DNA of 64,000 nt from NCBI RefSeq assembly GCF_007746795.1, contig NZ_CP036343.1, forward strand, positions 7,321,029 to 7,385,028, written 5' to 3'. This document shows, one piece after another, positions 58,559 to 64,000 of the stretch. How positions within the stretch are numbered: the first letter of the stretch is position 1; each line of letters opens with the position of its first letter. Source of the DNA: Gimesia algae (GTDB lineage: Bacteria > Planctomycetota > Planctomycetia > Planctomycetales > Planctomycetaceae). The notes below the pieces were generated by a model. That model worked only from the letters and a program-made list of their open reading frames with translations. It did not search any database and was not told where the DNA came from. A program made the translations under genes and the position numbers.

Positions 58559-59926
58559 TTATTTTGTAGTTCGAAGTTTCTCTACTTCTTCTTTGCGCAG
58601 ATCTTTTGCATCGATCTGATGACTTTTCTGCAGGGCTCGCAAATACAGGACGATGGCCCAGCGGTCTTCCGGAGGAATCTGTGCAGCGTAACCGGGCATC
58701 TTGCGAACGCCGTTACTGATGGTATGGAATAGACGGCCTACTGGCAGCTTACGAACATTTTCAGTGTGGTAAGACGCAGGGCGAACCCAGGTTCCCTGCT
58801 GTAATTCCATGGCACGCAGCGAAACCAGACCATCGCCTTCTCCACCCAGACCATGACAGACTGAACAGTAAATCCTGTAACGCTCTTTTCCACGAGCCAT
58901 CATTTTATCAGTGACCGGCATGGGAAATTCCGTTACCCATGGGAGCTTCGCCAGTTTATCAACTTCTGCAGCTGCTGCAGCGGGATCCGCTGGCTTGGCA
59001 TCAGCGGCTTTTTCGTCAGCAGGCTTCTGTTCATCCTGCACGGCAATCGTGATGACATCCTGGTCTTCCGGCAGTACTTTCAGACCATAGTAGAACGGAA
59101 TATTATCGTCTTTATACTGACCGCGGGGAATGGTTCCCTCGATATGTGGTCGTACTTCACGACCATCGGCAAAGATGCTCGTTGTGTTTTGAGTCTTCAG
59201 TTTGGGCTGGAAGTCCATATCGGGAACAATGTGAATACGGGGTGTATTCGTTGTCGTGGATCGTTTGTAGGCGACCAGTGCAGGAGGCATGATTAACAGC
59301 ACACCCACCAGGCTGAGCCCCAGAACCAGAGAGCGAGGCAGCTTGGGTGATTCCACGTCGGACCAGAAATCTTCGACATGCAGGGGATTCAATGATTTCA
59401 GAAATTCACCGGTGTCAATTTCAGAAAATTTCGGATCCGTTGCATCCATACTGATAAAGAACCGGTCATTCGTCACACGGCGAAAAGCCTGTGATTTGAA
59501 CATCGGATTGTATAGTTTCGGCAACTGGTTCAATCCCAACATTCCCAGAAACGCACCGAAGGCGGACAGCAGAACGGAAAGTTCGAATGTAATAGGGATA
59601 CTGGCAGGAATACTGAAAAGCGGCTTGCCACTGATTATGAATGGATAATCGACGGCGTTCATCCAGTACTGCATGCCGACGGCAATCGTTCCCCCCATCA
59701 GGCCACAGCAGGCCACGATCCAGGGCAGAATCGTCCACTTGATGCCCATCGCTTCATCGATGCCGTGTAGAGGAAAGGGAGTGTGAGTATCCCACTTGCT
59801 GTAACCGGCATCGCGAACTTTCTTAGATGCTTCGATCAACGCATGAGGATCATCGAACTCGGCAAGTAACCCGAGTAACTGGGGTTCTGCTTTTATTTTT
59901 TCTGGTTGTTCGATTGTGGTCGCCAT
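58559..59926 (-). CDS. Fused alternative complex III subunits ActD and ActE
   Basis: The 455-residue protein joins two normally separate subunits. The N-terminal part (about 1-190) is ActD-like (DUF3341), with LLAEFDDPHALIEASKKVRDAGY and two membrane helices (about 64-88, 108-130). A third helix (about 198-220) leads to an extracytoplasmic linker rich in Ala, Pro and Asp (about 300-325). The C-terminal part is a monohaem cytochrome c with CSVCH (354-358) and a distal Met in VRKMPGYA, as in ActE. The gene has a single frame with no internal stop, so the fusion is real. It sits between actC and actF. Confidence 0.9.
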   Translation of the reverse strand: MATTIEQPEKIKAEPQLLGLLAEFDDPHALIEASKKVRDAGYSKWDTHTPFPLHGIDEAMGIKWTILPWIVACCGLMGGTIAVGMQYWMNAVDYPFIISGKPLFSIPASIPITFELSVLLSAFGAFLGMLGLNQLPKLYNPMFKSQAFRRVTNDRFFISMDATDPKFSEIDTGEFLKSLNPLHVEDFWSDVESPKLPRSLVLGLSLVGVLLIMPPALVAYKRSTTTNTPRIHIVPDMDFQPKLKTQNTTSIFADGREVRPHIEGTIPRGQYKDDNIPFYYGLKVLPEDQDVITIAVQDEQKPADEKAADAKPADPAAAAAEVDKLAKLPWVTEFPMPVTDKMMARGKERYRIYCSVCHGLGGEGDGLVSLRAMELQQGTWVRPASYHTENVRKLPVGRLFHTISNGVRKMPGYAAQIPPEDRWAIVLYLRALQKSHQIDAKDLRKEEVEKLRTTK

Positions 59927-59990
59927 AATCTTTTTTATTCAAACAAATGAGTTAAGTCGTACCTGACACTGTACTGCCGGCATCAGCCTC

Positions 59991-61409
59991 TTAATGGGAT
60001 TCCGGAGGATCAGGCTGATAATCGCCGTGACCATGAGGAGTTTCCATTACACTCTTGACTTCTGCCATCGCCACCATCGGCATGAATTTGCAGAAGAGCA
60101 GGAACAATGTCATAAACAGACCGAAACTACCGATCAACATTAACACGTCAACGATGGTTGGTTTGAAGTAACCCCAGCTGGAAGGCAGGAAGTCACGACT
60201 CAGTGAAGTCACTGTAATTACGAATCGCTCAAACCACATACCAATATTCACAAAAATACAGACTACAAAAATCATCCAGGGAGTGGTCCGGATTTTCTTG
60301 AACCAGAACAGCTGCGGACTGATGACGTTGCAGGTAACCATGATCCAGTAAGCCCATGCATAGGGGCCGAAGGCACGGTTGATGAAGGCAAATGTTTCAT
60401 AACCATTACCACCATACCAGGCAATGAAAAATTCCATCGCGTAGGCATAACCCACCATCGAACCGGTCGCGATAATCACCTTGGTCATATTTTCCAGATG
60501 GCGGTCGGTCAGCAGGTCTTTAATGCCACAGATGGAGCGGGCAGGGATCATCAGTGTCAGCACCATGGCAAAGCCACTGAAAACCGCACCCGCGACGAAG
60601 TAAGGCGGAAAGATCGTCGTGTGCCAGCCCGGCAACTGCGATACCGCAAAGTCAAAACTCACGATGGTATGCACACTCAACACCAGGGGTGCTGCCAGAG
60701 CGGCCAGCAGCAGGTAAGCCCGTTCATATCGGTGCCAGTGACGGGAGGACCCGTTCCAGCCCAGGGAAAACAGGCCATAAGCAAACTGTTGAATTTTTCC
60801 AGTGGCTCGGTCACGCAGCGTGGCGAGGTCGGGAATCATACCCATGTACCAGAACAACAGGGAAACGGTCGCGTAAGTCGAAACAGCGAACACGTCCCAG
60901 AGCAGGGGGCTGCGGAAGTTGGGCCACATTGACATCTGGTTAGGAATCGGAAACAGCCAGTAAGCCAGCCAGACACGACCGATGTGAATCCCCGGAAACA
61001 GACCGGCACAGACCACAGCAAAAATCGTCATCGCTTCAGCAGCACGGTTAATCCCCGTACGCCAGTCCTGGCGAAACAGAAATAGAATCGCGGAAATCAA
61101 AGTACCAGCATGGCCGATACCAACCCAGAACACGAAGTTCACAATCGGCCAACCCCAGAAAACCGGGCTCCGGTTACCCCAGACCCCAACACCGGTGATA
61201 ATGAGATAACCAACCAGACCAAACAACATTCCCACTAAAGAAGCGGAAAACCCGAGTGCAATATACCACGCTTTGGGAGCCTTACACTCAGCCAGTCGGC
61301 AGACAGCTTCGGTGACGGTCCCATAGTCGTGAGTTCCCGTCACAAGCGGAGTTCGCTTACCGGGCACTTCGGTGATTGTGTCAATTGGCTCTGTCGTTAC
61401 TGAAGCCAT
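59991..61409 (-). CDS. actC: Alternative complex III quinone-binding subunit ActC
   Basis: The 472-residue protein is polytopic (about ten helices) and belongs to the NrfD/polysulfide reductase membrane family. [21 protein letters not shown] and [20 protein letters not shown] are typical of ActC. Together with ActF it forms the quinone-binding membrane core. The N-terminal soluble segment (about 45 residues) faces the cytoplasm. It lies directly downstream of actB, with about 90 bases between, and upstream of the actD-actE fusion. Confidence 0.9.
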   Translation of the reverse strand: MASVTTEPIDTITEVPGKRTPLVTGTHDYGTVTEAVCRLAECKAPKAWYIALGFSASLVGMLFGLVGYLIITGVGVWGNRSPVFWGWPIVNFVFWVGIGHAGTLISAILFLFRQDWRTGINRAAEAMTIFAVVCAGLFPGIHIGRVWLAYWLFPIPNQMSMWPNFRSPLLWDVFAVSTYATVSLLFWYMGMIPDLATLRDRATGKIQQFAYGLFSLGWNGSSRHWHRYERAYLLLAALAAPLVLSVHTIVSFDFAVSQLPGWHTTIFPPYFVAGAVFSGFAMVLTLMIPARSICGIKDLLTDRHLENMTKVIIATGSMVGYAYAMEFFIAWYGGNGYETFAFINRAFGPYAWAYWIMVTCNVISPQLFWFKKIRTTPWMIFVVCIFVNIGMWFERFVITVTSLSRDFLPSSWGYFKPTIVDVLMLIGSFGLFMTLFLLFCKFMPMVAMAEVKSVMETPHGHGDYQPDPPESH

Positions 61410-61499
61410 GGCTTTTGATATCTTTGCTCAATAAATTCAAACGGATTAGTTAATCTCACTCACACATCGGCAGGAACTACCTGCCTTCCGAACTCGCTG

Positions 61500-64000
61500 T
61501 TAGTGCTTTTCTGCCTTTTTTGCATGATCCGCTTCAGCGTGCTCTTCTGCATGACCGTGTCCGTGACCTTCTGATTTTGGCTGTGCCAGCGAAGGATGCG
61601 GATTCAAAATACGGGCCATGTAAGACGTTCTCGGTTTAATATTCAATTCAGACAGCACCGCATAAGAACGCGGATTGGCGTGTGCTTTGGCAACGCGGGT
61701 ATTCTCGTTAGCCAGGTCACCAAATTCAATCGCATTCGCGGAACAGGCCTGCTGGCAGGCGGTGACGATTTCACCATCTTCAATCGGACGCTGTTCGTTT
61801 TTGGCAACGATCTGAACCGACTTGATCCGCTGCACACAATAGGTACATTTTTCCATGACCCCACGATGACGGACGGTCACTTCCGGATTCAACACCAGAG
61901 CCTGCAGCTTACCACGAGGCTCTTCATAAATTTTATTGAAGTTGAAGTAGTTGAAGCGACGCACTTTGTAAGGACAGTTGTTGGCACAGTAACGGGTACC
62001 GACACAGCGGTTGTAAACCATGTCGTTCAGACCTTCGTCGGTGTGCACTGTCGCGGCAACCGGGCAAACCTGTTCACAGGGAGCCAGTTCACACTGCTGA
62101 CACAACATCGGTTGAATGGAGACACCTGGGTTATCCACATCATCCCCGGTGAAGTAACGATCGATCCGCAGCCAGTGCATTTCACGACTGTTGATCACCT
62201 GCTCGCGACCCACAACCGGAACATTGTTTTCCGCCTGACAGGCAACCGAACAGGCATTACAGCCAATGCATTTGGAGAGGTCGATCGACATCCCCCAGGC
62301 CTGACCTTCATAGGACAGCTCCTGGTAGACCGGTTTCCCATCCTTATTTTCATCCCACAAGGAGATCAGATCCGGATGATGAGTGCGGCTTTTGGCAAAA
62401 TCAGGATCCTCTTCGTACTCAGAGAGATCCCCTTCACGCACCAACTGGCCAACACGACCTTTGATTTCACCCTGGCCGACTGCGTCGATTGCGTGGTGAT
62501 CCTGAGTAACCGCCAGTTCATAGGTCTTGCCGGTTTTTTCGACTTTCAGACCGGCCTTGAAATCGACGGCCCCTTTAGCCTGCAGAGCAGCAATATTTTC
62601 GCCCACCGGCTTCACATCGCGGGCAACATCGCCGCCAACCAGACCAGCGGCAGTGCGTCCGTAACCCAGAGCGACGGCAACTGAATTGGGGGCCTGACCG
62701 GGCAACACATAGACGGGCAACTCAATCGACTTACCATCCAGAATCAGCTTGACAACGGAGCCGAACTCAACGCCCAGATCATCGGCGGTTTTCGGAGCCA
62801 GAATCGCAGCGTTATCCCAGGTAATTTTAGTGAGGCTGTCAGGGGTTTCCTGTAGCCAGCCACTGTTGGCGAAGCGACCATCGTACAACTGAGGACTGGC
62901 ATAAAACACCAGTTCCAGATCTTCTTCTCCTGCTTCGACAACTTTGGCAGGAGGCAACTCTTTGACCTTCGGCGAAACGGCTTCCAGCGAACTTCCCTTG
63001 AGGAGACCATCGTGCACGACACGTCGCCAGGAAGCATTTACGGCCATCGAATCGAGAGAACCTTTCACGGCCTCTTTGATCAGATCGAGGGCAACCGGAT
63101 GCCTGTCACCACACAGAATCGCCAGCAGTTCGACTTCCGACTTGCCATCATGCAAAGGCTCAATCAGAGGCTGGCCAACACAGAGCGTTCCATCATAAGA
63201 GCGGGAATCGCCCCACTGTTCGAAGGGATGTGTTTTGGGCAGATGCCACTTACACAGCAGTGAAGTTTCGTCTTCATATTCGCCGAGATGAACCGCGTTC
63301 GGAACCTTGGACAGCGCGGTCACAAAATCAATATCGCCGGGTGCATTATAAGCAGGATTTCCGCCGAGAATAATCAATGTATCTACTGCACCAGACTGCA
63401 TTTCGTCGGTCAGTGTCCGTAGTGCTTCGACGGCGGTCAGATCACGGGCCAGCGGCTCTTTGGAGTACTTGACGGCTTCTCCCACGTTGCCCAGCTGTTC
63501 GTTCAATTTATGAACGCGTGCCTGCAGTTCCGCGGGCTGACTTGATCCAATGGCGATCAGACTGGAACCCTGATTGGCCACCAGGTCTTCAGCCATGGCG
63601 ACCAGAACCTTGTCAGCGTAATCGTCGCCAGCGGCTTGCGCCTTCTTGCCTGACAGACCGGCCTGCACCTGTGTTTCCAGCTTGGACAGGAACGGCCCCA
63701 TATCCACCGAACGGGTAGGCAGACGGTGATCTGCAGAAATTCCTGTTGTAGTAAAGCGGCTTTCTACTACATACAGGCGATTCATTGGCCCGGCAGCAGG
63801 ATCACGACGGCTCGCCCAGTCCCGCGTATGCTTGAGGGAGGCAGGATGCTCGGAAAGCAGGTCCTCATCCAGGCAGACAATGATATTCGCCTTGGTCAGA
63901 TCGAATTGCGGACGAACCACTTCTCCGAACGCCAGCTTTGCCCCTGCGTAAACATTATCTCGCGAGCAGGCAGTGTAGTCATACCATTTGGATTTGGGAT
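61500..64000 (-). CDS. actB: Alternative complex III iron-sulfur subunit ActB, C-terminal part (cut by window edge)
   Basis: The frame stays open through the right edge; read at 64000 it begins [17 protein letters not shown], so the true start lies outside the window. The visible 833 residues include a molybdopterin-oxidoreductase-like region without cofactor, then a ferredoxin-type region with four cysteine groups: [35 protein letters not shown] and CTYC plus a later CQQAC. ActB binds three [4Fe-4S] and one [3Fe-4S] cluster and relays electrons to the cytochrome subunits. The His-rich tail is unusual. The pentahaem actA gene is expected upstream, outside the window. Confidence 0.93.
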   Translation of the reverse strand, partial: PKSKWYDYTACSRDNVYAGAKLAFGEVVRPQFDLTKANIIVCLDEDLLSEHPASLKHTRDWASRRDPAAGPMNRLYVVESRFTTTGISADHRLPTRSVDMGPFLSKLETQVQAGLSGKKAQAAGDDYADKVLVAMAEDLVANQGSSLIAIGSSQPAELQARVHKLNEQLGNVGEAVKYSKEPLARDLTAVEALRTLTDEMQSGAVDTLIILGGNPAYNAPGDIDFVTALSKVPNAVHLGEYEDETSLLCKWHLPKTHPFEQWGDSRSYDGTLCVGQPLIEPLHDGKSEVELLAILCGDRHPVALDLIKEAVKGSLDSMAVNASWRRVVHDGLLKGSSLEAVSPKVKELPPAKVVEAGEEDLELVFYASPQLYDGRFANSGWLQETPDSLTKITWDNAAILAPKTADDLGVEFGSVVKLILDGKSIELPVYVLPGQAPNSVAVALGYGRTAAGLVGGDVARDVKPVGENIAALQAKGAVDFKAGLKVEKTGKTYELAVTQDHHAIDAVGQGEIKGRVGQLVREGDLSEYEEDPDFAKSRTHHPDLISLWDENKDGKPVYQELSYEGQAWGMSIDLSKCIGCNACSVACQAENNVPVVGREQVINSREMHWLRIDRYFTGDDVDNPGVSIQPMLCQQCELAPCEQVCPVAATVHTDEGLNDMVYNRCVGTRYCANNCPYKVRRFNYFNFNKIYEEPRGKLQALVLNPEVTVRHRGVMEKCTYCVQRIKSVQIVAKNEQRPIEDGEIVTACQQACSANAIEFGDLANENTRVAKAHANPRSYAVLSELNIKPRTSYMARILNPHPSLAQPKSEGHGHGHAEEHAEADHAKKAEKH

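Noticed and set aside
61596..62684. Long open frame on the plus strand (362 codons)
   Set aside because: It lies antisense to actB, whose Fe-S motifs are unambiguous; composition is not protein-like for a new gene.

Overview
This window comes from a planctomycete, most likely a marine Gimesia/Planctomyces-type bacterium. The evidence is the density of planctomycete-typical families: DUF1549/DUF1553 with DUF1501, DUF1559 pilin-like proteins, a Gfo/Idh/MocA-DUF1080 fusion, a secreted sulfatase, zinc-ribbon membrane proteins and a multi-HTH sigma factor. A Na+-translocating NQR complex also fits a marine lifestyle. No phage, insertion sequence, CRISPR array or other clearly acquired island was seen; this looks like ordinary chromosome.

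Layout. (1) 1-5300, minus strand: a translation cluster reading tRNA-Thr(TGT), tRNA-Tyr, tRNA-Gly, tRNA-Thr(GGT), tuf, rpmG, tRNA-Trp, secE, nusG, rplK, rplA, rplJ (cut by the window edge). (2) 5500-7340: a sigma-70 factor fused to several HTH domains, with a clear terminator. (3) 8000-16100: a DUF1549/DUF1501 pair, a DUF1559 protein with a small lipoprotein, and two zinc-ribbon/transmembrane/STN-like proteins. (4) 16100-21000: a BFD-like [2Fe-2S] protein followed by an ABC exporter (ATPase, permease, HlyD-type adaptor). (5) 21000-29300, minus strand: Hsp20, then nqrABCDEF-apbE-nqrM. (6) 29700-33100: glycan-degradation genes (dehydrogenase-hydrolase fusion and sulfatase). (7) 33500-46500: mixed housekeeping genes, including ROK glucokinase, lepA, paralogous lipoproteins, DUF2752, dapF, a YhaM-like nuclease, an IscA-type protein, an SDR, a DUF6677-like protein, a KAS III-like protein and lptB. 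(8) 46600-50400: two tandem signal peptidase I paralogs with very unusual insertions. (9) 50600-64000, minus strand: alternative complex III (actB, actC, an actD-actE fusion, actF), then sco and an A2-type caa3 cytochrome oxidase.

Together regions 5 and 9 give most of a respiratory chain: Na+-NQR oxidises NADH and reduces quinone, alternative complex III oxidises quinol and passes electrons to cytochrome c domains, and the caa3 oxidase reduces oxygen. ApbE and NqrM are the maturation factors for NQR, and Sco supplies copper to the oxidase.

The most unusual items are the signal peptidase pair (zinc ribbon plus a beta-sandwich-like insert between catalytic blocks), the multi-HTH sigma factor with a shortened region 3, the dehydrogenase-DUF1080 fusion, the pair of zinc-ribbon/STN-like proteins, the actDE fusion, and an EF-Tu whose switch I lacks the usual RGITI. 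None can be called a wholly new system from sequence alone. All family assignments rest on reading motifs by eye; no database search was run.
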